The notes beneath the pieces are model-generated. The model was not told where the DNA came from, did no database searches, and saw nothing but the letters and a program-made list of their open reading frames with translations. A stretch of DNA of 34,063 nt, from contig JAUWHX010000074.1 of NCBI GenBank assembly GCA_030605695.1, positions 1 through 34,063 of the forward strand, written 5' to 3'. The DNA comes from a bacterium (GTDB lineage: Bacteria; Hydrothermota; UBA3073; JACQXS01). The position numbers and the translations under genes are program-made. Positions 15,255 through 23,991 of this stretch are shown piece by piece. Positions within the stretch are counted from its first letter, which is position 1. Every line of letters begins with the position of its first letter.

Positions 15255-17825
15255 ATGGTTTTATTAACACTTATTCTTGTTTTTATACAAGAAATAATAA
15301 TAGATGATTTTCTTGTAAATGACGACACGAGCGGAGGGTGTCTACAATGGCGCTCGTCAGTTTCAATTAATAGGGATGGGAATTTTATTGTAGCATGGGC
15401 GGATTTTAGGAGCACAGATTACGATGGAGATATATATTGTCAGAGATATACTGAAGGCGGTAATCCTATAGGTGAAAATTTCAAAGTAAATAACGATAGT
15501 GGAGGTCCATATTGGAATCCTTATTGGTTGCAGATTCGTCCTATCGTTGCTAATTTTGAAGGAGAAAATTTTGTGATAGTATGGGAAGATTGGAGAAATG
15601 GTGAACCTGATATTTATGGACAAATATATGACTCAATAGGTATGTGTAGAGGAATTAACTTCAGGGTAAATGATGATTACAATTCAAAGCAACAATTTTA
15701 TCCTTGGGTTTCAATGTCAATATCTACTTTTGTGGTTGTGTGGGAAGATTGGAGAAATGGCAATGCAGATATATATGCACAGATATATGACTCATTAGGT
15801 ACAACTAAAGGAATAAATTTTAGGATAAATGATAATATTGGTTCGAGTAATCAGTTGGGTGTATCAGTTTCAATGTCTGATTCTGGAAGTTTTGTAGTGG
15901 TATGGGAAGATTGGAGAAATGGTGATGCAGATATATATGGGCAATTGTATGATTCAAATGGAAGTCCTGTTGGCTCAAATTTTAAAGTAAATGCGAATTT
16001 CAATTCAAGCTCTCAGCAAAGACCTACAATCTCAAGTGATAGTTTAGAGAATTTTATTGTAGTATGGGAAGATTGGAGAGATGGAAATGCAAGTATTTAC
16101 GGAAAGATATATGATGGAGCAGGTAATTCGTTAGTTGAGGATTTCAAGATAAGTAAAGGCGAGAAGCCATCTGTGTGGATGAATGATAGAGAAGATTTTG
16201 TAATAGTATGGGAAAAAGGGACTGATGGAATATATGGGAGAATATATAATCTTGCTGGAGTTCCTCAAGCCGAAGAGTTTAAAATAAGTTCAGATGTAAG
16301 TGATAAATTGGACCCGAGAGTGACAATAAATGAGGAAATTATAGTAACATGGACAGACTATAGGGAAAACAATCCAGATATTTATGGACAGAGATTTAAC
16401 TTATCAGGAGTTCCTCAAGGTTCTAATTTTAAAATAAATAATGATGGAGCTTCATCGTATCAGGACTTTCCCGCGATTGGGATGGATAGCACAGGTAATT
16501 TTGTAATAATATGGTACGATTACAGAAATGGATCCCGAGGTCCATATAATGACCCGGATATCTATGGACAAAAATATAATAAGTCCGGAGAGCCTTGTGG
16601 CTCTAACTTCAGAATAAATGATGACGGAACTCAACATGCTCAATTGTTCCCTTCTCTTTCTATGAACCGAAATGGAAATTTTATTGTCGTCTGGCAAGAT
16701 AATCGGCAAGGAACACATCATATTTATGGCCAAAAATATAATGAGTTCTGTCAACCAACAGGAGTGAATTTCAAGGCAAGTAGTATTTCAGGTAGTAATG
16801 CGTGGCCGGGGGTTTGTATAAATGACTCAGGAACCACAGTGGTAGTATGGCAGAATTACAACTATTCTTATTGCAGTGTCTGGGGACAGAGATATAATTT
16901 GGCAGGAGAGCCACTTGGAGGAAACTTTAAAATTCACAGTGATGTAGAATCAGAAAAGATGCTCCCTTGTGCAGGAATTTCTTCTTCCGGAAGTTTTGTA
17001 GTAGTATGGATTGATTATCGTTCTACTTCTGGGGGAGTAGGTCTTTATGCACAAAGATATGACGAGTTTGGAAATCCTTTAGGCGAGAATTTTAAGGTTA
17101 GTGATACTACATCTCCCAATTGGTCATTTTCTTCTATCGCAATGCATAAATCCGGTTCTTTCATTATTTGCTGGATGGATACACGTAATGAAGATTGGGA
17201 TATTTATGCGCAAATTTATGATAGTCTGGGAACACCTTTGGATAAAAATTTTAGGGTCAATGATGATGTTGGTTCATCTGAACAAAATAACCCCTCTGTC
17301 GCTATAGATGAACTAGGAAGATTTATTGTTACCTGGACCGATTTTAGAAATGGTACTCTAAACATTATGGCACAAGCCTATTCTCCTGATGGAACTCAAC
17401 TTGGCACAAATACTCAAGTAAATACTAACGCCTTCTGGGGTAATCACCAGTGGGCGTGGGAATCTGTTGCTACAAATGGTGATTTGATTGCCTTTACCTG
17501 GATTGATAATCGCAGACTTAAAGGGTGGGATATATACGCAAGACTTACAGATTGGGAGAATTTTTTTGTAGAGGAGCTTACACAAGAGAAAAAGCCTGTT
17601 TGCTCTCTTCATGTTTATCCAAATCCTTGCAGGGGAAGATTTAATGTTTTCCTTGCTGAGCCGAATTATATAGAGCTTTATGATATATCTGGGAAACTTT
17701 ATAAAAAAATAGGCAAATTAGAAGAAGGTAAACAATTTATAAATAATAAAGAAATTCCAAACGGTATTTACTTTTTAAAAGTAAAAGGTACTTCTATCTC
17801 TCAAAAAATTGTAATATTAAGATAG
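15255..17825 (+). CDS. Large secreted repeat protein with 14 propeller-like repeats and T9SS sorting domain
   Basis: The 856-residue protein has a short hydrophobic N-terminus (MVLLTLILVFIQEIII) as signal peptide. It contains fourteen repeats of about 50-60 residues with the consensus F-V-V-V-W-x-D-x-R-x-G-x-x-D-I-Y-G-Q-x-Y-D-x-x-G-x-P-x-G-x-N-F-K-V-N. The pattern is that of beta-propeller blades; 14 would fit two seven-bladed propellers (inference). The C-terminus (about 775-856) is a T9SS type A sorting domain: LHVYPNPCRGRF, ELYDISGKLYKK, IPNGIYFLKVKG. It lies between the polymerase and the flippase; its stop codon shares one base with the flippase GTG start, so it is a true operon member. 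A role as surface adhesin or glycan-associated protein is plausible but unproven. Confidence 0.85.
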   Translation: MVLLTLILVFIQEIIIDDFLVNDDTSGGCLQWRSSVSINRDGNFIVAWADFRSTDYDGDIYCQRYTEGGNPIGENFKVNNDSGGPYWNPYWLQIRPIVANFEGENFVIVWEDWRNGEPDIYGQIYDSIGMCRGINFRVNDDYNSKQQFYPWVSMSISTFVVVWEDWRNGNADIYAQIYDSLGTTKGINFRINDNIGSSNQLGVSVSMSDSGSFVVVWEDWRNGDADIYGQLYDSNGSPVGSNFKVNANFNSSSQQRPTISSDSLENFIVVWEDWRDGNASIYGKIYDGAGNSLVEDFKISKGEKPSVWMNDREDFVIVWEKGTDGIYGRIYNLAGVPQAEEFKISSDVSDKLDPRVTINEEIIVTWTDYRENNPDIYGQRFNLSGVPQGSNFKINNDGASSYQDFPAIGMDSTGNFVIIWYDYRNGSRGPYNDPDIYGQKYNKSGEPCGSNFRINDDGTQHAQLFPSLSMNRNGNFIVVWQDNRQGTHHIYGQKYNEFCQPTGVNFKASSISGSNAWPGVCINDSGTTVVVWQNYNYSYCSVWGQRYNLAGEPLGGNFKIHSDVESEKMLPCAGISSSGSFVVVWIDYRSTSGGVGLYAQRYDEFGNPLGENFKVSDTTSPNWSFSSIAMHKSGSFIICWMDTRNEDWDIYAQIYDSLGTPLDKNFRVNDDVGSSEQNNPSVAIDELGRFIVTWTDFRNGTLNIMAQAYSPDGTQLGTNTQVNTNAFWGNHQWAWESVATNGDLIAFTWIDNRRLKGWDIYARLTDWENFFVEELTQEKKPVCSLHVYPNPCRGRFNVFLAEPNYIELYDISGKLYKKIGKLEEGKQFINNKEIPNGIYFLKVKGTSISQKIVILR

Positions 17826-19327
17826 TGGTTAATAAAAATATTCATCAACTAATAATTGGGAGTGGATATTCTTTATTTGCATTGGTCGCAGTTAAAGGTG
17901 TTGATGTCGTAAGCTCAATGATAGTAGCTCGTCTACTGGGTCCGCGGAACCTTGGAATGTTTGCAATTATTAAATATCTGCTGGAGCTTCTTTGTTTATT
18001 CACTGCTCTGGGGATTCCTACTGCGATGGTTAAATTTCTTGCCGAGTCTGATGCTGGGGCACAAGCCATAAGTAACAAGTTACAAATAACAAGTAGTAAG
18101 TCACAAGTTGTATCTACATCTCTTGTTTCAATGTTAATCCCAACTTTTCTTACCTGTGGAATAGTTTTCTGGATTTCAGACCTTATTGCCCAGAATATAT
18201 ATCACGAGCTTTCTCTTGGATTATTAATTCGAATTTCTGTTGGCACACTTTTTGCAATGACCTTACTTATGTTTGGCACTTCAGTTCTGCAAGGATTGCA
18301 AGAAATAAAAAAGATATCTATAGCAAGAATACTCAATTCTGTACTGGGACTTCCTGTAGTTATTTTTCTTGTGTATTATAGTGGTTTAAAAGGAGCTGTT
18401 ATAAGCAGGGCAATGGTGGCTTTGATAGGAATTATTGTAATTGGCTGGATTTTTATTCACGGCTCACGATTCACGATTGATGGTTCACTGTTCACAATAG
18501 ACAGGAGTTTTCTGAAGAGACTATTAAATCTTGCTTTCCCTACTTTCATTTCTGGATTAGTTATGGTTCCTGCCTTATGGATTATGACTACACGGCTCTC
18601 TATAACTAAAGGGTTCGCACAGGTAGGGTTTTTTAATGTCGCATATGCTCTAATGCAGATAATTCTCTTTATCCCTATCGCAGTTGGGATACCATTTGTC
18701 CCAAAAATTTCTCAACTCAATACAGGTGAACCAGAGGCAATAAGTTCTATTATGTTTACCTCCATTTACTCTGTAGGAATTATAACACTATCAATATCAA
18801 TGGTCTTTGCTATATTTTCCAAGAATATTTTGTTGCTCTTGTACGGAGCTGAGTATTTAGATGCATGGAGCATTTTAATTCCACTTGCCACAGCGTCCTT
18901 TCTCGCATCCCTGGGATATATTATAGGTTACTATTTAATTGGCATTGGGAAAATGTGGATTGGAGTAGCTTTTAACCTTATATGGTTTGTAATTTTAATA
19001 GGTTCTTCAATCCCACTTATATCACTCTATTCTGCAAAAGGATTGGGAATTGCATACTTGGGCTCTTATACCATAGCAACTCTGATTATGCTCTTATTTA
19101 TTAAGAAAACATTGAATTTGAAACTTACCCCTTTAATATGGTTAGTAATTTCAGGACTGGTATTTACAAGCATAAGCTATCTGATTGTAAATTATCTTCA
19201 TGGCAGTAAATTTTTATTGAGTTCTGGCTTGTTCTTAATAACATTTCTGATGTTTCAATATTATACTTGCCCAGTAAAGGGTAGGTTGCTTGCTACATTT
19301 AAAAGCGTTTTGGGTTCTCATCAATAG
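17825..19327 (+). CDS. Oligosaccharide flippase (Wzx, MATE/MOP superfamily)
   Basis: This 500-residue protein with about twelve to fourteen transmembrane helices begins with the family pattern SGYSLFALVAVKGVDVVSSMIVARLLGPRNLGMFA. It should translocate undecaprenyl-linked repeat units across the inner membrane. The GTG start overlaps the preceding TAG by one base. Two separate 7-bp repeat arrays (18070-18111 and 18455-18496), each exactly 42 bp, insert about 14 hydrophilic residues each near residues 82-96 and 211-224, between predicted helices. Confidence 0.88.
   Translation: MVNKNIHQLIIGSGYSLFALVAVKGVDVVSSMIVARLLGPRNLGMFAIIKYLLELLCLFTALGIPTAMVKFLAESDAGAQAISNKLQITSSKSQVVSTSLVSMLIPTFLTCGIVFWISDLIAQNIYHELSLGLLIRISVGTLFAMTLLMFGTSVLQGLQEIKKISIARILNSVLGLPVVIFLVYYSGLKGAVISRAMVALIGIIVIGWIFIHGSRFTIDGSLFTIDRSFLKRLLNLAFPTFISGLVMVPALWIMTTRLSITKGFAQVGFFNVAYALMQIILFIPIAVGIPFVPKISQLNTGEPEAISSIMFTSIYSVGIITLSISMVFAIFSKNILLLLYGAEYLDAWSILIPLATASFLASLGYIIGYYLIGIGKMWIGVAFNLIWFVILIGSSIPLISLYSAKGLGIAYLGSYTIATLIMLLFIKKTLNLKLTPLIWLVISGLVFTSISYLIVNYLHGSKFLLSSGLFLITFLMFQYYTCPVKGRLLATFKSVLGSHQ
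18070..18111. repeat. Heptanucleotide array (AAGTNAC type), first insertion in the flippase gene
   Basis: AAGTAAC, AAGTTAC, AAATAAC, AAGTAGT, AAGTCAC, AAGTTGT: six units, 42 bp, 14 codons, in frame. Confidence 0.85.
18455..18496. repeat. Heptanucleotide array (ATTCACG type), second insertion in the flippase gene
   Basis: ATTCACG, GCTCACG, ATTCACG, ATTGATG, GTTCACT, GTTCACA: six units, 42 bp, in frame. It is the same family as the array at 32046-32080. Confidence 0.85.
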
Positions 19328-19333
19328 TAAGAA

Positions 19334-20485
19334 ATGGAAAAACCTACAATTTTATTTTTTTCAGCTCTTACTTTTGGACATGTACTTAGTGGTAGAACAG
19401 AGGCTATAGGCCGAGCATTTGCCAAGAAAGGATTCAAAGTAATATTTGTGGAATTTCCTATTTCTCTTAAAGGATTTTTGAGAAGCCCGATTCGGGGAAA
19501 TATTAGACAATTCCTTTTCCCAAAAGTGAGAATTCGGGAACAGATAATAGTTATCCCTCAAATCCCTGCGTTACCATTTGGAAGATTTGAATTCATAAAA
19601 GCTATGAATAGAACACTTGTTAGTTTATGGATTAGAAATGTTTTAACATCTATTATTGGAACAAACGAAATAAGTATTGCTCTTGTATCTACTTCTTGGT
19701 GGTATCCTATAATTAAACATCTTAATATCACGAGAGTTTATTACGATTGTATTGATGATATTTCTGTGTTATGTAATCCGAGAGACTTCCCTGCTTATAA
19801 AAAATGGGAAGAAAAATTTATCAAGACTTCAAGTGCTGTATTTGTGATATCTTCTATTCTTTACGAACGTGTTTTGAGTATAAACCTGAAGCAAAAGGTT
19901 GTTCTTCTTCCAAACGGTGTAGATGCTGATGGGTTCAAAAATAAAGCGGAGAATTTTCCTATTCCTGAAGACATTGTATCAATAAAAAAACCTGTCGTTG
20001 GTTATATTGGTGGACTTTCACCCTGGATAGACATGGAATTAATAGCTTATTGTGCAAAATGTTTGAAGAATTGGTCTTTCGTGTTGGTAGGACCCGTTAC
20101 TTCTTATGGGATAGAGAAAGGAGTGAAAAATATTCCTAATGTGTATTTACTGGGTCCAAAACCTTATAAATATATTCCCTCTTATATAAAGGCATTTGAT
20201 GTATGTTTGATTCCTTTTAAAGTTGATAAAATGGGTGATCCATCAGACCCGTTGAAACTTTATGAATATCTTTCAATCGGGAAACCTGTTGTTTCCACAG
20301 CAATTGCCCAAATAAAGAAATTGAGTGATATTGTATATATTGGAGGGGATAAGGATAGTGTTGTGAAAAAGATAGAGGAAGCATATAAGAAAAGGAATGA
20401 CAATATAAATAATAGATGCCAATATGCATTGCAAAATTCATGGACCAACAAAACAAACGAAATGATAAAGCAATTTAATTTATGA
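19334..20485 (+). CDS. Glycosyltransferase, GT-B fold (TuaH-like)
   Basis: The 383-residue protein has the N-terminus MEKPTILFFSALTFGHVLSG and the block RVYYDCIDDISVLCN, resembling TuaH-type glycosyltransferases. VLLPNGVDADGF and KPVVGYIGGLSPWIDMELI are the usual inter-domain and donor-domain motifs. DPSDPLKLYEYLSIGKPVVST is the donor-binding region with its conserved Lys and Glu. It probably adds one sugar of the repeat unit. Its stop overlaps the next start (ATGA). Confidence 0.85.
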   Translation: MEKPTILFFSALTFGHVLSGRTEAIGRAFAKKGFKVIFVEFPISLKGFLRSPIRGNIRQFLFPKVRIREQIIVIPQIPALPFGRFEFIKAMNRTLVSLWIRNVLTSIIGTNEISIALVSTSWWYPIIKHLNITRVYYDCIDDISVLCNPRDFPAYKKWEEKFIKTSSAVFVISSILYERVLSINLKQKVVLLPNGVDADGFKNKAENFPIPEDIVSIKKPVVGYIGGLSPWIDMELIAYCAKCLKNWSFVLVGPVTSYGIEKGVKNIPNVYLLGPKPYKYIPSYIKAFDVCLIPFKVDKMGDPSDPLKLYEYLSIGKPVVSTAIAQIKKLSDIVYIGGDKDSVVKKIEEAYKKRNDNINNRCQYALQNSWTNKTNEMIKQFNL

Positions 20486-21465
20486 AATATAAAAATATGG
20501 ATAATAGACCTGTATTATCTATTTGTATTGTGAATTACAAAGTTGAAGACTTACTGAGAAAATGTTTGAATTCAATCTATGAAAGTATTTCCTGCATAGC
20601 TTTTGAAACTATTATAGTTGATAACAACTCAGGAGATGGCAGTGTTGAAATGATAAAGAGTATATTCCCACAAGCAAATTCAATTGAAAACTTAGAAAAT
20701 GTAGGATTTTCCAAAGCAAACAATCAAGCTATTTCTATTGCTAATGGAAAATATATTTTACTTCTTAACCCGGATACTATTGTTAAACATCACGCTATAG
20801 AAAAAATGGTGAAATTTATGGAGAATCATCAAAGTGTTGGAATATTAGGATGCAAACTCTTGAACTCTGATGGGTCAAAAAAAATTCAATGGACTTCTTG
20901 TGGTAGCTTCCCTACTCTTTTTAATGTTTTCCTTTGGCAATCATTACTTGAAAAATTATTCTATAAAAATAGAATATTTGGAATGCGCCAAATGACATAT
21001 TGGCAAAGAGATACAAATAAGGAAGTAGATTGGATATCCGGTGCATGCATGCTAATTAGACGAGAAGTAATAAATGATATTGGTTTGCTTGATGAGAGTT
21101 TTTTCTCATATTTTGAGGACACGGATTTTTGCTATCGCGCTAAAAAAAAGAAGTGGATTGTGTATTTTTTAGCAGATGTGGATATTATTCATATTGGTGG
21201 ACAAAGTTGGAACAATATACACAAAAAAGCCATTGAAAATAAACTCGAAAACATTCATAGGTTCTTTATTAAATGCTATGGAGAACTTCCTGCTTTTATG
21301 TGTGAATTGCTCATATTATATGGTTCGCTCTTAAGAAGCTGTATTTGGACAATCTTTTTTCTAATCAAGAGAGATATTCGGTATAAGAGAAAATTGGAAG
21401 AACACAAGGAAATTATAAAATGGTACATAAAAAATATATTTTTATCAGGAAAGATTTTATTGTAG
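20482..21465 (+). CDS. Glycosyltransferase family 2 (rhamnosyltransferase-like)
   Basis: The 327-residue GT-A transferase has SICIVNYKVEDLLRKCLNSI at the start, IIVDNNSGDGSVEMIK as nucleotide-binding loop, ENVGFSKANNQAI and the metal site LLLNPDT (DxD-like). WISGACMLIRREV, then SFFSYFEDTDFCYRAKK, is typical of WbbL-like rhamnosyl and related transferases. A hydrophobic patch near residues 268-290 may contact the membrane. It starts within an ATGA overlap with the previous gene. Donor and linkage are unknown. Confidence 0.88.
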   Translation: MKYKNMDNRPVLSICIVNYKVEDLLRKCLNSIYESISCIAFETIIVDNNSGDGSVEMIKSIFPQANSIENLENVGFSKANNQAISIANGKYILLLNPDTIVKHHAIEKMVKFMENHQSVGILGCKLLNSDGSKKIQWTSCGSFPTLFNVFLWQSLLEKLFYKNRIFGMRQMTYWQRDTNKEVDWISGACMLIRREVINDIGLLDESFFSYFEDTDFCYRAKKKKWIVYFLADVDIIHIGGQSWNNIHKKAIENKLENIHRFFIKCYGELPAFMCELLILYGSLLRSCIWTIFFLIKRDIRYKRKLEEHKEIIKWYIKNIFLSGKILL

Positions 21466-21475
21466 GAAATCTTGC

Positions 21476-22597
21476 GTGGGAGAGAAGTTGAAGATAGCCA
21501 TTGATGCGCGTCCAGCAGCTGATGCAAAAGCAGGAATTAGCCGATTTGTGTTAGAATTGATCAAAGCAATGAGAAAAATTGATTCGGAGAATACATATAT
21601 TTACTATACCGATAAGAAAATTGCATTATTAAACTCGCTTAATTCACGCAAAGCATGGGCATCTACAGAGAATCATATAATCGGTGATATTTGGGAGCAA
21701 ATAAAATTGCCTATCGACCTTTATGGAGAAAAAGTTGATATATATCACGGAACTACAGGAAGGTTGCCAAGATTACGGATGCGCACAAAATATGTAGTAA
21801 CAATTCATGACTTGAATCCATTGAAATTTAGCAATTCCAACACTCATACCTATAATTGCTATATGAGTATCTTGTTAAAACAATCGGTGAATGTTGCAGA
21901 CAAAGTTATAGCGATTTCCAATACTACAAAAAATGATATTATGGAATTGTTACATATCCCGGAGGAGAAAATAAAAGTGATTTATCAGGGAGTTGACAAA
22001 TATTGGAAACCAGTGAATTCTGTATCGCAACTTGCTATTAGGAAGAAATATAACATTTCAACACCCTACATCATTGCTGTGGGTAATCTGGAACCAAAGA
22101 AGAATTTTCCTCGACTATTCTCAGCTTTTTCTATTCTCAAGGATAACAAGAAAATGAAGGAACAGTTAGTTATTGTGGGACCTGAGGGCTGGAGTACAAA
22201 AAGTATTTTGGATAGCGCCCGTAGGATTAGCCCTGACATTATCTTTACTGGATATATTAGCGATTATGAATTGCAGATACTTTATAGCGGAGCTGAATTA
22301 TTTGTTTTCCCTTCACTATATGAAGGCTTTGGCTTACCGCTACTGGAAGCGATGGCCTGTGAAGTGCCTGTGATAGCATCTAATTCTTTGGCAATCCCAG
22401 AGATAGCTGGGGATGCTGCACTCTTTTTTGACCCTACAAACATAGAGGAAATAGCAGAAACAATAGAAAAAGTAATTAGTAATGAGGAATTGAGAAAAGA
22501 ACTTATTCAAAAAGGGATTAATCGTGTAAAGCAATTTTCATGGGAAAAAACTGCGAAGGAAACACTTAACCTATACAAAGAAATATGCGAATCATGA
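21476..22597 (+). CDS. Glycosyltransferase family 4, first of a related pair
   Basis: The 373-residue GT4 protein has an N-terminus with KIAIDARPAADAKAGISRFV. VGNLEPKKNFPRLFSAF and the E-x7-E motif in PSLYEGFGLPLLEAMACEVP mark the donor domain. The GTG start at 21476 has AGGAAA upstream; a TTG at 21488 is possible. It is clearly related to the GT4 at 23975 over the whole length, so the two likely arose by duplication, and the GH99-like gene lies between them. Confidence 0.88.
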   Translation: MGEKLKIAIDARPAADAKAGISRFVLELIKAMRKIDSENTYIYYTDKKIALLNSLNSRKAWASTENHIIGDIWEQIKLPIDLYGEKVDIYHGTTGRLPRLRMRTKYVVTIHDLNPLKFSNSNTHTYNCYMSILLKQSVNVADKVIAISNTTKNDIMELLHIPEEKIKVIYQGVDKYWKPVNSVSQLAIRKKYNISTPYIIAVGNLEPKKNFPRLFSAFSILKDNKKMKEQLVIVGPEGWSTKSILDSARRISPDIIFTGYISDYELQILYSGAELFVFPSLYEGFGLPLLEAMACEVPVIASNSLAIPEIAGDAALFFDPTNIEEIAETIEKVISNEELRKELIQKGINRVKQFSWEKTAKETLNLYKEICES

Positions 22598-23991
22598 ATG
22601 TAATTATCATCTTCTTATTTGACACAATCTTATTCTCGTTAATAAGCTCAACTTGTTTGGGGAGTGCCTTAAATAAAATAGATTATATTGAAGGACTGAA
22701 TGTGAGGATTTTTTTGAATACTACGTCCGATTGGACACAAATAGAATTTGCAAATGTACCTGTGTGTCTTATAGAAGATAAAGTTACGAAATCCGCCTCT
22801 TCTCTTAAACTCAAGAAGTTTTATATTGTGAAATCATCTTATGATTCTACAGAAGTAGAAGTAAATTATAGGATATTTATAAAAGATTTACAGAAACAAG
22901 AAGATATTATTCTTTACATCAAAAAAGGGAATATCGGAAAAACAACAGTTACTTTCCTAAACGAGGACCAAGTAATTGGCCAATTTGAGAACAACTTAAA
23001 CATTGCAGGAGACCCCACAAATAAAAAAACTCTTTTAGTAAAGAAAGATTTCTTTCATTCTTGCAAGCTTGTCAAACAACAAATCATTTATCCTGAGTGT
23101 CCGAAGTTAGTAATGGCATTTTACTACCCGTGGTATGAAAATCCAGAGGGCCCGCACAAGAGATGGTTCCACTGGGAGCCGGACAAACATTATGCATCTG
23201 TGCATACACCTACTCTGGGTTACTATGATTCAGCGGATACTATGGTAATTAGAAAACATATAGAATTTGCTGAACTAGCTGGAATTGATGGATTTATCAT
23301 CTCCTGGTGGGGTCAAGAGACACCTTCTGACACAGTGACATCCAAAATTTTTGAAATAGCAGAAAAGACAAATTTTAAAGTAACTATTTATTATGAGCAA
23401 GCCGATAAATTGGAGGATGTCGTTAACGATATAAAGTACCTACTAAAAAAGTATGGGAGATTCTCTTCTTTTCTACAAATACAGGAAAAACCAGTAATTT
23501 TTTATTATGGGCGAACTATTAACAAATTTACCCTTAAAGAATGGAAAGAGATATTTTCTCAACTTAGAGAAAGTGAATTGCATACCTGCAATATAGCTGA
23601 AACTATGGGAGTTGGAATACTATCTGTTTTTGATGGATTGCATATTTATAATAACATGGATTTCAAATCTCTTGCCGTACTTAATCAAAGTCTTAGTGGA
23701 ACAGCATACATTCAGGGAAAGATTTTTGGAGCTACGGTGATTCCTGGGTATAATGATACACTTGTGAATTCTCCCGGGGCAGTGGTAGAGAGACTTGACG
23801 GGAAATATTATTCTCAAGCATGGAAATCAGCTCTGACAAGTAATCCAGATATTATACTAATTACATCATTTAATGAATGGCATGAAGGAACTGAAATAGA
23901 ACCAAGTCAAGAATATGGGATGAAATATTTGAATATAACAAGAAAATATACAGACATTTTTAAAACTCGCAAAAATGAGAATAGGAATTGA
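22585..23991 (+). CDS. Glycoside hydrolase family 99-like protein
   Basis: The 468-residue protein starts with a hydrophobic signal-like segment, followed by about 150 unassigned residues. The GH99-like barrel begins at VMAFYYPWYENPEGPHKRWF and HWEPDKHY, continues with GIDGFIISWWG, and ends with SFNEWHEGTEIEPSQEYG. In GH99 endo-alpha-mannosidase/mannanases two catalytic acids lie three residues apart in an NEWHEGT motif; here they are E431 and E434. The enzyme would therefore act outside the cytoplasm on an alpha-linked glycan. Two starts are possible, ATG 22585 and ATG 22594 (the latter in an ATGA overlap). The 3' end overlaps the next gene by 17 bases, so it belongs to the operon. Editing or release of the polymer is an inference. 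Confidence 0.8.
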   Translation: MRIMNVIIIFLFDTILFSLISSTCLGSALNKIDYIEGLNVRIFLNTTSDWTQIEFANVPVCLIEDKVTKSASSLKLKKFYIVKSSYDSTEVEVNYRIFIKDLQKQEDIILYIKKGNIGKTTVTFLNEDQVIGQFENNLNIAGDPTNKKTLLVKKDFFHSCKLVKQQIIYPECPKLVMAFYYPWYENPEGPHKRWFHWEPDKHYASVHTPTLGYYDSADTMVIRKHIEFAELAGIDGFIISWWGQETPSDTVTSKIFEIAEKTNFKVTIYYEQADKLEDVVNDIKYLLKKYGRFSSFLQIQEKPVIFYYGRTINKFTLKEWKEIFSQLRESELHTCNIAETMGVGILSVFDGLHIYNNMDFKSLAVLNQSLSGTAYIQGKIFGATVIPGYNDTLVNSPGAVVERLDGKYYSQAWKSALTSNPDIILITSFNEWHEGTEIEPSQEYGMKYLNITRKYTDIFKTRKNENRN

